From positions 124,001 to 188,000 of the forward strand of contig NSIV01000004.1 of assembly GCA_002633085.1 (NCBI GenBank): DNA of 64,000 bases, read 5' to 3'. Every line of letters begins with the position of its first letter. Position 1 is the first letter of the stretch. This document shows, one piece after another, positions 8,601 to 17,018 of the stretch. Both the position numbers and the translations under genes were made by a program. The notes beneath the pieces were generated by a model, which saw only the letters and a program-made list of their open reading frames with translations, made no database searches and was not told the DNA's origin. Origin of the DNA: Curvibacter sp. PD_MW3 (GTDB lineage: Bacteria; Pseudomonadota; Gammaproteobacteria; Burkholderiales; Burkholderiaceae_C).

Positions 8601-11396
8601 GAGCAGCTTGCGCAGCGCCCGCATCAGCTTGGCGATGTCGTCGAAGTGCAGGCCGGTGGTGGGTTCGTCGAACAGGAACAGCGTGCCCTTGCGCGCCATG
8701 GCCTGGCGGCTGGCGCTGGCGCTTTTGGCTGCTTCGGCCAGGAAACCGGCCAGCTTCAGACGCTGCGCCTCGCCACCGGAGAGTGTGGGCACGGGCTGCC
8801 CCAGGCGCACGTACTCCAGCCCGACATCGACGATGGGCTGCAGCGCACGGATGACGTCACGGTCGTTGGCAAACAGGCTGCAGGCCTCGCTGACGGTGAG
8901 CTCCAGCACGTCGGCCACATTCAGGTGCTTGCCGCCGCGCTCAATCGTGATCTCCAGAATCTCCGGGCGGAAGCGTTTGCCGTCGCAGTCCGGGCAGCGC
9001 AGGTAGACGTCGCTGAGGAACTGCATCTCCACGTGCTCGAAGCCGGAGCCGCCGCAAGTGGGGCAGCGGCCGTCGCCGCTGTTGGCGCTGAATTTGGCGG
9101 CGGTATAGCCGCGCTGGCGCGACAGCGGCGCGTTGGCAAAAATCTCGCGCAGCGTATCCCAGGCGCCGACATAACTGACCGGGTTGGAGCGTGCCGTCTT
9201 GCCGATCGGCGACTGGTCGACGAACACCACCTCGCTCAGCTGTTCGGCACCGAGCAGGCGCTCGAACGCGCCCGGTGCCTCGGTGGATTTGCCGAAATGC
9301 CGCATCAGCGCCGGCGCCAGCACATCCTGGATCAGGGTGGACTTGCCTGAGCCGGAAACGCCGGTGACGCACACCAGCCGCCCGAGCGGAATGTCGACCG
9401 AGACATGCTTGAGGTTGTGTTCGGTGACGCCTTCGAGCAGCAGGCGCGGCGTGCTCTCGCTCACCATGCGCTTGAAGCCGAAGCCGACCTGCTTGCGCCC
9501 CCCCAGGTAGGCACCGGTCAGGGTATCGGCATTCCGCAGGTCCTCGGTGCTGCCATCGAACACGATGTTGCCGCCGCGCTCGCCCGGGCCGGGGCCCATG
9601 TCGATCATGCGGTCGGCCGCCAGCATCACCGCCGGGTCGTGCTCCACCACCACCAGCGTGTTGCCGGCGTCAACCAGGCGCTGCATGGCCTCGATGATGC
9701 GGTGCATGTCGCGCGGGTGAAGGCCGATGCTGGGCTCGTCCAGCACGAACAGGGTGTTCACCAGTGAGGTGCCCAAGGCTGTAGTGAGGTTGATACGCTG
9801 CACCTCGCCACCCGACAACGTGCGGCTCTGGCGATCCAGCGTGAGGTAGCCGATGCCGACGTCGCACAGGTATTTCAGGCGGGTCGTGATCTCTTCAAAC
9901 AGCAGCTTGAGGGCCTGATGCTGGCCCTGGTCGACTCCCTGAGCCAGCGTCCCCTGCGCCATCTCCACCTGGGCCACGCGTTCAAAAAAGGCGCGCAGAC
10001 GATCGATCGGCAGCAGCATCAGGTCGTGCAAACACAGACCCGGCAGCGCCTCGAGCTGCGCACGCGACCATTGCACACCGGCAGGCATGAAGCGTTTGGC
10101 CGGCGCCAGCACCGCGTCCGCGTCTTCCTTGGCGCCGATGCGCCAAAGCAGGCTCTCGGTCTTCAGGCGCGCACCGTTGCAGGTCTCGCACGGTGTGTAG
10201 CTTCGGTACTTGGACAGCAGCACCCGGATGTGCATTTTGTAGGACTTGGTCTCCAGGTACTCGAAGAAGCGCTTGACGCCATACCACTGCTGGTTCCACT
10301 TGCCGTTCCAGTTGGGCGAGCCGTGGATCACCCAGTGCTGCTGCTCGGGCGTGAGCTTGTTCCAGGCGGTGTCGCGCGGAATGCCAGCGGCCTCGGCATG
10401 ACGCATCAGGTCGTCCTGGCACTCGGCCCAGGCCGGCGTCTGCATCGGCTTGATGGCCCCGGCACGCAAGGTCAGCTTATCGTTCGGGATCACCAGGCCG
10501 TAATCAACGCCGATGACGCGACCGAAGCCGCGACAGACCTCGCACGCCCCCACGGCCGAGTTGAACGAAAACATGGAGGGAATCGGATCGGTGTAGCGCT
10601 GGTCGCTCTCCGGGCAGTGCAGGCCGGTGGAAAACCGCCAGACCTCGGGCTCGTCCTCGTCACGCAGCCGGTAGACGTTCAGGCGGCCGCTGCCGCGCTT
10701 GAGCGCGACCTCGATGGCCTCGACCACACGCGCGCGCTCAGCGTGGCTCAGGCGAAAGCGGTCAGCCACCACATCCAGCACTTTTCTCGGGCCGGCCTGC
10801 GTGGCCACTTCGCGCTCGGCCTGTACCTTGGTAAAACCGCTGGCCGACAGCCACTGCGTCACTTCGTCTTCGGTGGTGCCGCCCGGCAACTCGACCGGGA
10901 ACGTGATGACCAGCCGTGGATCGACGGGGGCCTCCAGCGAAGCCGACTCGGACGCGGCTTGCGCACGCGCCTGCAACTCGGCATAGATGCTGTCCGCCGA
11001 ATCGTGCCGCACCGGCAACGCGGTCACACGGTCGAACAACTGGCCGGCACGGGCGAACAGCAACTTGAGGTGGTCGTTGAGTTCGGTCATCGTGCCGACC
11101 GTCGAGCGCGACGAGCGCACCGGGTTGGTCTGGTCGATGGCAATGGCCGGCGGCACACCCTCCACCTTGTCCACCGCAGGTTTGTCCATGCGGTCGAGAA
11201 ACTGGCGTGCGTAGGCGCTGAAGGTCTCGACATAACGACGCTGGCCCTCGGCGTAGAGGGTGTCAAACACCAGGCTCGACTTGCCGGAGCCACTGGGGCC
11301 GGTAACCACCGTCAACTCCCCGGTACGGATGTCGAGATCAAGGTTCTTGAGGTTGTGCTGGCGTGCACCGCGGATGCGGATGGTCCCCTGGGTCAT
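5619..11396 (-). CDS. uvrA: Double-length UvrA-like excinuclease ATPase (two fused UvrA units)
   Basis: A protein of about 1925 residues, twice the usual UvrA length of about 940. Four Walker A motifs (GPSGSGKSS near 35; GVSGSGKST near 682, 1062 and 1605) and four ABC signatures (LSGGEVQR, then LSGGEAQR three times) show two complete UvrA units in tandem. Each unit carries its own zinc-binding cysteines (CEVC/CETC and CPTC-CPDC in unit 1; CPVC-CPDC, CPSC and CPSC-CETC in unit 2). UvrA dimers normally scan for DNA damage and load UvrB; here one chain could form the whole dimer. Similar long UvrA paralogues are known from Burkholderiales and are usually additional to a standard UvrA. Whether this is the only copy cannot be seen here. 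No frameshift or stop separates the halves. Confidence 0.9.
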   Translation of the reverse strand: MTQGTIRIRGARQHNLKNLDLDIRTGELTVVTGPSGSGKSSLVFDTLYAEGQRRYVETFSAYARQFLDRMDKPAVDKVEGVPPAIAIDQTNPVRSSRSTVGTMTELNDHLKLLFARAGQLFDRVTALPVRHDSADSIYAELQARAQAASESASLEAPVDPRLVITFPVELPGGTTEDEVTQWLSASGFTKVQAEREVATQAGPRKVLDVVADRFRLSHAERARVVEAIEVALKRGSGRLNVYRLRDEDEPEVWRFSTGLHCPESDQRYTDPIPSMFSFNSAVGACEVCRGFGRVIGVDYGLVIPNDKLTLRAGAIKPMQTPAWAECQDDLMRHAEAAGIPRDTAWNKLTPEQQHWVIHGSPNWNGKWNQQWYGVKRFFEYLETKSYKMHIRVLLSKYRSYTPCETCNGARLKTESLLWRIGAKEDADAVLAPAKRFMPAGVQWSRAQLEALPGLCLHDLMLLPIDRLRAFFERVAQVEMAQGTLAQGVDQGQHQALKLLFEEITTRLKYLCDVGIGYLTLDRQSRTLSGGEVQRINLTTALGTSLVNTLFVLDEPSIGLHPRDMHRIIEAMQRLVDAGNTLVVVEHDPAVMLAADRMIDMGPGPGERGGNIVFDGSTEDLRNADTLTGAYLGGRKQVGFGFKRMVSESTPRLLLEGVTEHNLKHVSVDIPLGRLVCVTGVSGSGKSTLIQDVLAPALMRHFGKSTEAPGAFERLLGAEQLSEVVFVDQSPIGKTARSNPVSYVGAWDTLREIFANAPLSRQRGYTAAKFSANSGDGRCPTCGGSGFEHVEMQFLSDVYLRCPDCDGKRFRPEILEITIERGGKHLNVADVLELTVSEACSLFANDRDVIRALQPIVDVGLEYVRLGQPVPTLSGGEAQRLKLAGFLAEAAKSASASRQAMARKGTLFLFDEPTTGLHFDDIAKLMRALRKLLDAGHSLLVIEHNLDVMRASDWLIDLGPEGGDAGGEVVAVGTPEEVRQHPTSHTGRALREYALAMGEVHEAQEGAVRFMPQAFTPLPRRIRPVQETLDAIQIVNAKEHNLKSLSVNIPRGKFNVITGVSGSGKSTLAFDILFNEGQRRYLESLNAYARSIVQPAGRPEVDAVYGIPPTVAIEQRLSRGGRKSTVGTTTEVWHFLRLLFVKLGVQHCIHDDAAVAPQTPESIVAQLMKSFRGQHIGLLAPLVLNRKGVYTELADWARPRGYTHLRVDGNFLPTTGFPRIDRFKEHTIELPVASLDVLPDNETQLRQALTTALEHGKGVLHVLSGLDGLREAMKNQAPTAGIGRLDVFSTKRACPVCATSYAELDPRLFSYNSKHGWCPDCVGTGVKLSKEQRKLLDDSVRDDKDKGREQTFAEPEVEDVADVACPSCEGTRLNATARAVKFNGVGITEIARLSVSDIRAWVQALALSGRMTQRESDIARDLIPEIRSRLEFLEQVGLGYLTLDRGAPTLSGGEAQRIRLAAQLGSNLQGVCYVLDEPTIGLHARDNQILLNALQTLSDKGNTLVVVEHDEDTIRRADHIIDIGPSAGKRGGRLVAEGSVNDITGAGDSQTGRYLLHAMKHPLQARRNVADSEQPWLTVHGAKLHNLQNISASIPLKRLVAVTGVSGSGKSTLARDVLLSNVQAAVAKRATKAGRDALAAGEALVWSGCESVSGFETVDRVLEVDQTPIGKTPRSCPATYIGFWDTIRKLFAETLEAKARGYAAGRFSFNTGEGRCPSCEGQGVRTIEMSFLPDVKVLCETCRGARFNPETLAVTWRGKSVGDVLQMEVDEAVEFFAAMPSIAHPLQLLKDVGLGYLTLGQPSPTLSGGEAQRIKLVTELTKVRDEVGRRGQKAPHTLYVLDEPTVGLHMADVDKLIRVLHRLVDGGHSVVVIEHDLDVIAEADWIIDLGPDGGKDGGRIAAAATPEAVVRQGTHTGLALAPVLAR

Positions 11397-11544
11397 GGCG
11401 TGGCATCTTTCTAATCAGGCCAATCATTCTAGGCAGTCACGGCCGAATCGGCCGGATTGGGGTCATGACAGTTCTGTTACAGCCAGATACCCCTGAAACG
11501 CCGCTTAAACTTCACAATCCGGGGAAAAAGGAGCAGGAAATACC

Positions 11545-12648
11545 ATGTGGAATTACAAAACCTTGGGCGCCACCTTGCTGGTGCTGGCCAGTGCCACCGC
11601 GCAAGCGCAGATCCTGATTGGCCAGACCGCTGGTTTCAGCGGCCCGGTGGCCGCCGGCGTCAAGGAAACCACGGACGGTGCCAAGCTCTACATTGACAGC
11701 ATCAACGCCAAAGGCGGTATCGGCGGACAGAAGATCGAGCTGATCTCGCTCGACGACAAGTTCGACCCCAAACTGGCTGGAGAAAACGCACGCAAGCTGA
11801 TCGAGGATCAGAACGTGGTGGCCATGTTTCTGAACCGTGGCACGCCTCACACCGAGGCCATCCTGCCCCTGCTGGACAAACATGGCGTGCCGCTGATCGG
11901 CCCGTCCACCGGCGCCATGACGCTGCACCAGCCGGTACGCAAGTACATCTTCAACGTGCGGGCCACCTATCAGCGCGAAGCCGAGAAGGCCGTCATCCAC
12001 CTGGCCACCATCGGCATGACCAAGATCGCCGTGGTTCTCGCCAATGACAGCTTCGGCGAGGACGGCCTGGCCGGTGCACAAAAAGGGCTGGCAACCGCCA
12101 AGATCAATGCCGTCGCAGTGGAGAAATTCGACCGCGCCAAGCCGGACTTTTCCAAGATCGCGCCACTGGTGGCCCAATCCGGCGCCCAGGCCGTGCTCAT
12201 GATCGCCTCCGGTGCTGCTGTCGTGGACGGCATCAAGGCCTTCCGTGCGGCCGGCAGCAATTGCCAGGTTGTGACCTTGTCCAACAACGCTTCGGGTGGT
12301 TTCATCAAAAGCCTGGGGGACAACGCCCGCGGCGTGATCGTCTCACAAGTGCTTCCGCAATCTCTGAGTTACGCCCTGGTCAAGGAAGCGCAGGACCTCG
12401 CGCGCACCAAGGACATCGCAGAAGTCAGCCCGGCCATGCTGGAAGGCTTCGCCTCGGCCAAAGTACTGGTGGAAGCCTTGCGGCGCACGGGCGGCAAACC
12501 GACCCGCGACAAAATCCAGACCGCGCTGGAAGGCATGAACAAATTTGATCTGGGCGGGCTGGAAATCAGCTACAGCCCCAAGGACCACACCGGCCTGGAC
12601 TTTGCCGACCTGGCCATCATCACTTCCGATGGCCGCTTCCGCCGCTGA
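11545..12648 (+). CDS. Periplasmic amino-acid-type ABC transporter substrate-binding protein
   Basis: A protein of 367 residues with a signal peptide (LGATLLVLASATAQA, cleavage probably before QILIG). The mature part is a type I periplasmic binding protein of the branched-chain amino acid/LivJ class: GQTAGFSGPVAAGVKETTDGAKLYIDSINAKGGIGG, a central LIGPSTGAM, and VVLANDSFGEDGLAGAQKGL. The ligand cannot be predicted, since the family covers amino acids, amides, urea and aromatic compounds. No permease or ATPase genes adjoin it, so it is an orphan that may serve a transporter elsewhere or a sensor. A good ribosome binding site (AAGGAG) lies at 11529-11534. Confidence 0.85.
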   Translation: MWNYKTLGATLLVLASATAQAQILIGQTAGFSGPVAAGVKETTDGAKLYIDSINAKGGIGGQKIELISLDDKFDPKLAGENARKLIEDQNVVAMFLNRGTPHTEAILPLLDKHGVPLIGPSTGAMTLHQPVRKYIFNVRATYQREAEKAVIHLATIGMTKIAVVLANDSFGEDGLAGAQKGLATAKINAVAVEKFDRAKPDFSKIAPLVAQSGAQAVLMIASGAAVVDGIKAFRAAGSNCQVVTLSNNASGGFIKSLGDNARGVIVSQVLPQSLSYALVKEAQDLARTKDIAEVSPAMLEGFASAKVLVEALRRTGGKPTRDKIQTALEGMNKFDLGGLEISYSPKDHTGLDFADLAIITSDGRFRR

Positions 12649-12662
12649 GCCGGGCCGAAGCG

Positions 12663-13097
12663 TCAGCCCTTGAGGGCCTGCTCCAGTTCCTGGCAGGCTT
12701 TCGGCCCGAGCACATCCTGGATCTTGGGCAGCAACGCCAGCAGCTCGTCGTAGCCACTGGCGGCCTCAACCGCCAAGTTGAGCTTGAAACCGCGCAGCCC
12801 CAGAGAGGCGGTCAGCCGGGTGGCGATCGGCCAAGCCTCGGCATAGCGCACCTGGGGTGTTCGCGCGCTCATCGCTTCGACCGCGGCAAGCTGCGGCCCG
12901 TTCGCAGCCAGAAATCCCTGGGCCAGCATATGGTCCACGTCGGCTTGTGTCACACCGAGACCGGCAGCGGCAGCCAGCACCTGGTCTAGGGTCTTGGTTC
13001 CATCAAACAAAATGAAAGCCGAGCGCTGCCGCGCCGACAGCAGCGGAGAACGCTGCTTGAACGCCTGCTGCCCGGCCTCAGTTTTTGAGTATGTCAT
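12663..13097 (-). CDS. Conserved hypothetical protein, 144 residues
   Basis: I do not recognise a named family. The first 75 residues (SARQRSAFILFDGTKTLDQVLAAAAGLGVTQ then a helix ending MLAQGFL) look like a small winged-helix or antitoxin-like module. The second half is alpha-helical (ATRLTASLGLRGFKLNLAVEAASGYDELLALLPKIQDVLG). No signal peptide, membrane segment or cysteines are seen. It ends 15 bases from the convergent binding-protein gene and follows the 66-residue membrane protein on the same strand, so the two may share a transcript. Confidence 0.65.
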   Translation of the reverse strand: MTYSKTEAGQQAFKQRSPLLSARQRSAFILFDGTKTLDQVLAAAAGLGVTQADVDHMLAQGFLAANGPQLAAVEAMSARTPQVRYAEAWPIATRLTASLGLRGFKLNLAVEAASGYDELLALLPKIQDVLGPKACQELEQALKG

Positions 13098-13148
13098 GGC
13101 GATGATGTGCGGCCTTTGTGGCCGTCATTGTCTCCTCAGGACACCATC

Positions 13149-13349
13149 TTACTTGGCTGCGCTGGCAGCCGGCTCGGCAGGCACGGCGGCCGAGGCAGCG
13201 GGGGCTGCAGCCGAAGCGGGCGCTTCCGGCGCATGCACGGCGTCAGCACCGTGCTTCTCACCACCCATGTCCAGCTGGTCGCCGCCTTTCATGATGACAA
13301 ACATGGCCAGTGCGGCAAAGACGATGAAGGCAACGATGATTTTCCACAT
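13149..13349 (-). CDS. Small single-span membrane protein with Ala/Pro-rich tail
   Basis: Sixty-six residues: an N-terminal hydrophobic segment (IIVAFIVFAALAMFVIM, about residues 4-20) followed by a low-complexity Ala/Pro tail (APEAPASAAAPAASAAVPAE). A ribosome binding site (AAAGGAAG) precedes the ATG at 13349, supporting a real gene. The function is unknown. It lies immediately downstream of the terminator of the MHS transporter gene. Confidence 0.6.
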   Translation of the reverse strand: MWKIIVAFIVFAALAMFVIMKGGDQLDMGGEKHGADAVHAPEAPASAAAPAASAAVPAEPAASAAK

Positions 13350-13363
13350 AACTTTCTTCCTTT

Positions 13364-13390
13364 AAAAAAAAGGCCCTCTGCAGGAGGGCC
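13364..13390 (-). terminator. Rho-independent terminator of the MHS transporter gene
   Basis: A 7-bp stem (GGCCCTC at 13372-13378 with GAGGGCC at 13384-13390) and a 5-nt loop, followed on the minus strand by eight T residues. Confidence 0.9.
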
Positions 13391-13447
13391 TGTTTGCCTA
13401 CCCGGATCCGGCGAGCCGGACCGGGAGGCTTATTGAAGCACAGGGCT

Positions 13448-15100
13448 TCAGTCGTTGGCGTAGATGTCCACGTCCTTGGTTTCACGGACGAACAGCATGC
13501 CGACCACGAAGGTCATGCCGGCCACGATGATCGGGTACCAGAGACCGTTGTACATGTTGCCGGTTTGCGCCACGATGGCGAACGCCGTGGTGGGCAGCAG
13601 GCCGCCGAACCAGCCGTTACCGATGTGATACGGCAGCGACATGGAGGTGTAGCGGATGCGGGTCGGGAACATTTCCACCAGCATGGCGGCGATCGGGCCA
13701 TACACCATGGTCACCAGGATCACGAGGTAGGTGAGGATGGCGATGACCATGACCTTGTCCACCTTGGCCATGTCGGCCTTGGCGGGATAGCCGTGGGCCT
13801 TGAGGGCTTCGGCAACAGCCTTCTTGAACTCGCCGTCAAGCTTCTTGGCATCGTCAGCCGGGATGCCCTTGGCGGTGTAGCTGGTGATGAGCGTGTCGCC
13901 GATCTTGATGGTGGCGGGGCCGGTACCGGCCACATTGTCATAGCTCACCGAAGCACCCGCCAGCACCTGCTTGGCGATGTCGCACGAGCTGGTGAACTTG
14001 GCGGTACCAGTCGGATTGAACTGGAACGAGCACTCTTTCGGATCAGCCGTCACAACCACCTTGCTCGCTTGCTGAGCCTTGTACAGGTCAGGGTTGGCGG
14101 CCTTGGTCAGCGCTTCGAACACCGGGAAGTAGGTCACGACCGCCAGCAGGCAGCCGGCCATGATGATCGGCTTGCGGCCGATCTTGTCAGACCAGGCACC
14201 GAAGACGATGAAGAACGGCGTGCCGATCAGCAGGGAGATGGCCACGTAGATGTTGGCAGCAGCACCATCGACCTTGAGCGCTTGCGTCAGGAAGAACAGG
14301 GCATAGAACTGGCCGGAGTACCAGACCACGGCTTGGCCGGCGGTCAGGCCGATCAGGGCCAGGATCACGATCTTCAGGTTTTTCCATTGACCGAAGGCTT
14401 CGGACAGCGGTGCCTTGGAGGTCTTGCCTTCAGCCTTCATCTTGGCGAAAGCGGGCGACTCGTTCATGGACAGACGGATCCAGACCGAGATGGCCAGCAG
14501 CAGGATGGAGACGATGAAGGGAACGCGCCAGCCCCAGTCAGCGAAGGCAGCTTCACCGATCATGGTACGGGTACCCAGAATCACCATCAGGCTCAGGAAC
14601 AGGCCCAGGGTGGCCGTGGTCTGAATCCAGGCGGTGTAGGCACCGCGCTTGCCGTGCGGCGAGTGCTCGGCCACGTAGGTGGCAGCACCGCCATACTCAC
14701 CGCCGAGCGCCAGGCCTTGCAGCATGCGCAGGGCAATCAGGATCACGGGCGCCGCGACGCCGATGGTGGCGTAGTTCGGCAGGATACCCACGATGAACGT
14801 GGACAGGCCCATGATCAGGATGGTCACCAGGAAGGTGTACTTGCGGCCGATCATGTCGCCCAGACGGCCGAACACCAGCGCGCCGAAAGGACGCACGATG
14901 AAACCGGCAGCGAAAGCCAGCAGCGCGAAGATGAAGGCCGAACCGGCATCCAGACCGCTGAAGAACTGCTTCGCGATGATGGCTGCGAGCGAGCCGTACA
15001 AGTAGAAGTCGTACCATTCGAAAACGGTGCCCAGCGAAGAGGCGAAGATCACCTTCTTCTCTTCGGGGGTCATTGGCCTTGCAGCCGCTGAAGTAGCCAT
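13448..15100 (-). CDS. MHS-family MFS transporter with periplasmic insertion
   Basis: A protein of 550 residues from the ATG at 15100, chosen for the AAGGAGACACAAC leader before MATSAAARP; the frame opens 45 codons earlier without support. The metabolite:proton symporter (MHS) subfamily signature is clear: FASSLGTVFEWYDFYLYGSLA, RPFGALVFGRLGDMIGRK and LALGGEYGGAATYVAEH. Relatives carry organic acids, betaines, shikimate or alpha-ketoglutarate. Twelve membrane segments can be placed. About 115 residues are inserted between segments 9 and 10 (residues about 330-445), with two cysteines (KECSF, TSSCDI), and are predicted to be periplasmic. The substrate is unknown. The gene is followed by its own terminator. 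Confidence 0.88.
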   Translation of the reverse strand: MATSAAARPMTPEEKKVIFASSLGTVFEWYDFYLYGSLAAIIAKQFFSGLDAGSAFIFALLAFAAGFIVRPFGALVFGRLGDMIGRKYTFLVTILIMGLSTFIVGILPNYATIGVAAPVILIALRMLQGLALGGEYGGAATYVAEHSPHGKRGAYTAWIQTTATLGLFLSLMVILGTRTMIGEAAFADWGWRVPFIVSILLLAISVWIRLSMNESPAFAKMKAEGKTSKAPLSEAFGQWKNLKIVILALIGLTAGQAVVWYSGQFYALFFLTQALKVDGAAANIYVAISLLIGTPFFIVFGAWSDKIGRKPIIMAGCLLAVVTYFPVFEALTKAANPDLYKAQQASKVVVTADPKECSFQFNPTGTAKFTSSCDIAKQVLAGASVSYDNVAGTGPATIKIGDTLITSYTAKGIPADDAKKLDGEFKKAVAEALKAHGYPAKADMAKVDKVMVIAILTYLVILVTMVYGPIAAMLVEMFPTRIRYTSMSLPYHIGNGWFGGLLPTTAFAIVAQTGNMYNGLWYPIIVAGMTFVVGMLFVRETKDVDIYAND

Positions 15101-15231
15101 GTTGTGTCTCCTTAAGGAATTGGATCCCCTGACGAGGGGACTGCCGTGCATTCTTGGAGACAGCACTGACCACTTTCTTACATCTACCTTAGGGGATAAC
15201 CCTGAGTCTCGGCGCCATTTCGCGCCAAAAA

Positions 15232-15873
15232 TCAACGCTGGCGGACCAGGCCCGAAGTCACATTTGTGACGGCGTTCCAGCCGGGGCCGTCAAACCAGGT
15301 ATCCCCCTCCAGATAACGGCGCGACATGGGCAGGCTGTCCAAGCCCCAGAACAACTTGCCGTCCACGGCAAAGGCAGGCACGCCGAACACGCCGGCGGCG
15401 ATGGCCGCTTCGGTGTTGTCGCGCAGCCGGGCCTTGACGGCCTCGTCATCCGGCGCCAGCGATGGTGAGAGTTGCTCCCGCAGTTGCTGCAGGCGCGCCG
15501 CATCAACCGCGTCGGCCCCGCCATGCCAGACGTGGCGTAGCAGTGTTTCGCACACATAACGGTTGGGGTCGCCACCGCCAGCACAGGCGATGGCCAGCCG
15601 CAACAGCGGCAGCGGGTTGAAGGGATGCACCGCCGGCATCTGAAGCTCAACCTGATGCTGCTGCCCCAGCCACTGCACATGGCGGTAGGTCCAGTCCCGC
15701 TTGGCCGGCACCTCGGCCGGCCCGAGCTGGCCGTGGTGCTTGAGGAGAGCGCCCAGCAGCACCGGTTTGTAGCTGACCGAGTAGCTCAGGCCCATGAGCG
15801 CCTCGGGCAAGTACTCGAAGGCCAGATGGGCGTAGGGCGAGATGAAATCCAGGTAGAAGGTGATGTGCTTCAT
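15232..15873 (-). CDS. DsbA-family protein, 2-hydroxychromene-2-carboxylate isomerase-like
   Basis: A protein of 213 residues from ATG 15873 with AAGGAG upstream. It has the thioredoxin/DsbA-like fold of the kappa GST/HCCA isomerase family: MKHITFYLDFISPYAHLAFE at the N-terminus (Ser of the SPY motif in place of the redox CxxC), a helical insertion, and GVFGVPAFAVDGKLFWGLDSL at the C-terminus. Family members are glutathione-dependent isomerases in aromatic degradation, but many have unknown roles. It lies 4 bases after the DUF1289 gene at the end of the leucine-degradation operon, so cotranscription is likely, while a biochemical link is not established. Confidence 0.82.
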   Translation of the reverse strand: MKHITFYLDFISPYAHLAFEYLPEALMGLSYSVSYKPVLLGALLKHHGQLGPAEVPAKRDWTYRHVQWLGQQHQVELQMPAVHPFNPLPLLRLAIACAGGGDPNRYVCETLLRHVWHGGADAVDAARLQQLREQLSPSLAPDDEAVKARLRDNTEAAIAAGVFGVPAFAVDGKLFWGLDSLPMSRRYLEGDTWFDGPGWNAVTNVTSGLVRQR

Positions 15874-15877
15874 GACC

Positions 15878-16105
15878 TCAAGCTCCTTGTGTGACGGCGC
15901 GTTGCTCGATCCGGGTCCAGACGGTGCGCTTGTCGGCGTCATTCATCGTCGACCAGTCCCGGATCTCCTGCAGCGTGCGCAGGCAGCCGAGACACAGGAT
16001 GCGATGCTCATCCATCTTGCAAACCGATATACAGGGTGATGGCACATTTTCGGCCATTGCCCTTGCCTGTGCTGCGCGAACCGCTATCGAATCCATAGCA
16101 TTCAT
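15878..16105 (-). CDS. DUF1289 family cysteine-rich small protein
   Basis: About 75 residues. The family core is SPCISVCKMDE, then CLGCLRTLQEIRDWSTM, giving four cysteines (C-x3-C, then C-x2-C) likely to bind a metal or an iron-sulfur cluster. DUF1289 proteins have no established function. The start is uncertain: ATG 16105, ATG 16096 or a GTG at 16111 adjoining the HMG-CoA lyase stop codon. It is embedded in the mcc/HMG-CoA lyase operon. Confidence 0.8.
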   Translation of the reverse strand: MNAMDSIAVRAAQARAMAENVPSPCISVCKMDEHRILCLGCLRTLQEIRDWSTMNDADKRTVWTRIEQRAVTQGA

Positions 16106-16111
16106 CGCCAC

Positions 16112-17017
16112 TTACCCGCGCTTGGCGAGCAGCGCCGTGGCAGCGCGCGAGCCGGGCGCACGGCCCAGGACGTCGCTGATGAACTTGCCGGCATCCACCA
16201 GCCGCTCCAGATCGATGTCGGTCTCGATGCCCAAGCCATGCAGCAGGTAGACCACATCCTCGGTCGCCACGTTGCCGGTGGCGCCCTTGGCATAAGGACA
16301 GCCGCCCAGGCCGGCCACGGAGGACTGGAAATTCCAGACGCCCATCTCCAGCGCGGCGTAGGTATTGGCCAGCGCCTGGCCGTAGGTATCGTGGAAGTGG
16401 CCCGAGACGTCGTCCAGACCGAAGTGCACCAGTGTGGCCTCGATGGCGCGTTGCACCTTGCGCGGTGTGCCGACGCCGATGGTGTCTGCCACGTCCACCC
16501 GCTGCACACCGATGTCTTTCATCAACCGCGCCAGCATGCCCACCCGCTCGGGCGGGATATCACCCTCGTAGGGGCAGCCGACGGTGCAGCTCATGGCCCC
16601 TCGCACACGAATGCCTGCCGCACGCGCGGCCGCCACCACCGGCGCGAAACGCTCAATGCTCTCGGCAATCGAGCAGTTGATGTTGCGCTGGCTGAAGGCT
16701 TCGCTGGCGGCACCGAAGACCACGATCTCATCCGGCTTCGACAACACAGCAGCCTCGAAACCCTTGAGGTTGGGCGTCAGCACCGAGTAGCGCACGCCAC
16801 TTTGGCGCTGGATGCCGGCCATGACCTCAGCGTTGTCGGCCATCTGCGGCACCCACTTCGGGCTGACGAAGCTGGTGACCTCAATCTCCTTCAAGCCGGC
16901 GTCCTGCAGGCGGTGCACCAGCTCGATCTTGACGGCCGCCGGCACCGGCTGCTTCTCGTTCTGCAGGCCATCGCGCGGGCCGACGTCGATCAGTTGGACT
17001 CGTTCAGGCAAGCTCAT
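16112..17017 (-). CDS. mvaB: Hydroxymethylglutaryl-CoA lyase
   Basis: A 301-residue TIM-barrel enzyme that splits HMG-CoA into acetyl-CoA and acetoacetate, the last step of leucine breakdown. Motifs include IDVGPRDGLQNEK (substrate and metal binding), VTSFVSPKWVPQMADN, the catalytic-cysteine loop GAMSCTVGCPYEGDIPPE, HFHDTYGQALAN (metal-binding histidines) and GGCPYAKGATGNVATEDVV. Length is normal. It starts one base after the ghrA-like stop codon, which implies tight translational linkage. Known as liuE, hmgL or mvaB in different species. Confidence 0.95.
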   Translation of the reverse strand: MSLPERVQLIDVGPRDGLQNEKQPVPAAVKIELVHRLQDAGLKEIEVTSFVSPKWVPQMADNAEVMAGIQRQSGVRYSVLTPNLKGFEAAVLSKPDEIVVFGAASEAFSQRNINCSIAESIERFAPVVAAARAAGIRVRGAMSCTVGCPYEGDIPPERVGMLARLMKDIGVQRVDVADTIGVGTPRKVQRAIEATLVHFGLDDVSGHFHDTYGQALANTYAALEMGVWNFQSSVAGLGGCPYAKGATGNVATEDVVYLLHGLGIETDIDLERLVDAGKFISDVLGRAPGSRAATALLAKRG

Positions 17018-17018
17018 G

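Noticed and set aside
9918-11414. A 498-codon plus-strand open frame opposite uvrA.
   Set aside because: Shadow of uvrA third-position GC bias; no family features or ribosome binding site.
13394-15091. A 565-codon plus-strand open frame opposite the MHS transporter.
   Set aside because: The His/Gly/Gln/Asp-rich composition is the usual antisense pattern of a membrane protein gene.
16075-16108. CTATCGAATCCATAGC near the DUF1289 start as another dispersed repeat.
   Set aside because: Only short similarity to the element ends; likely chance.
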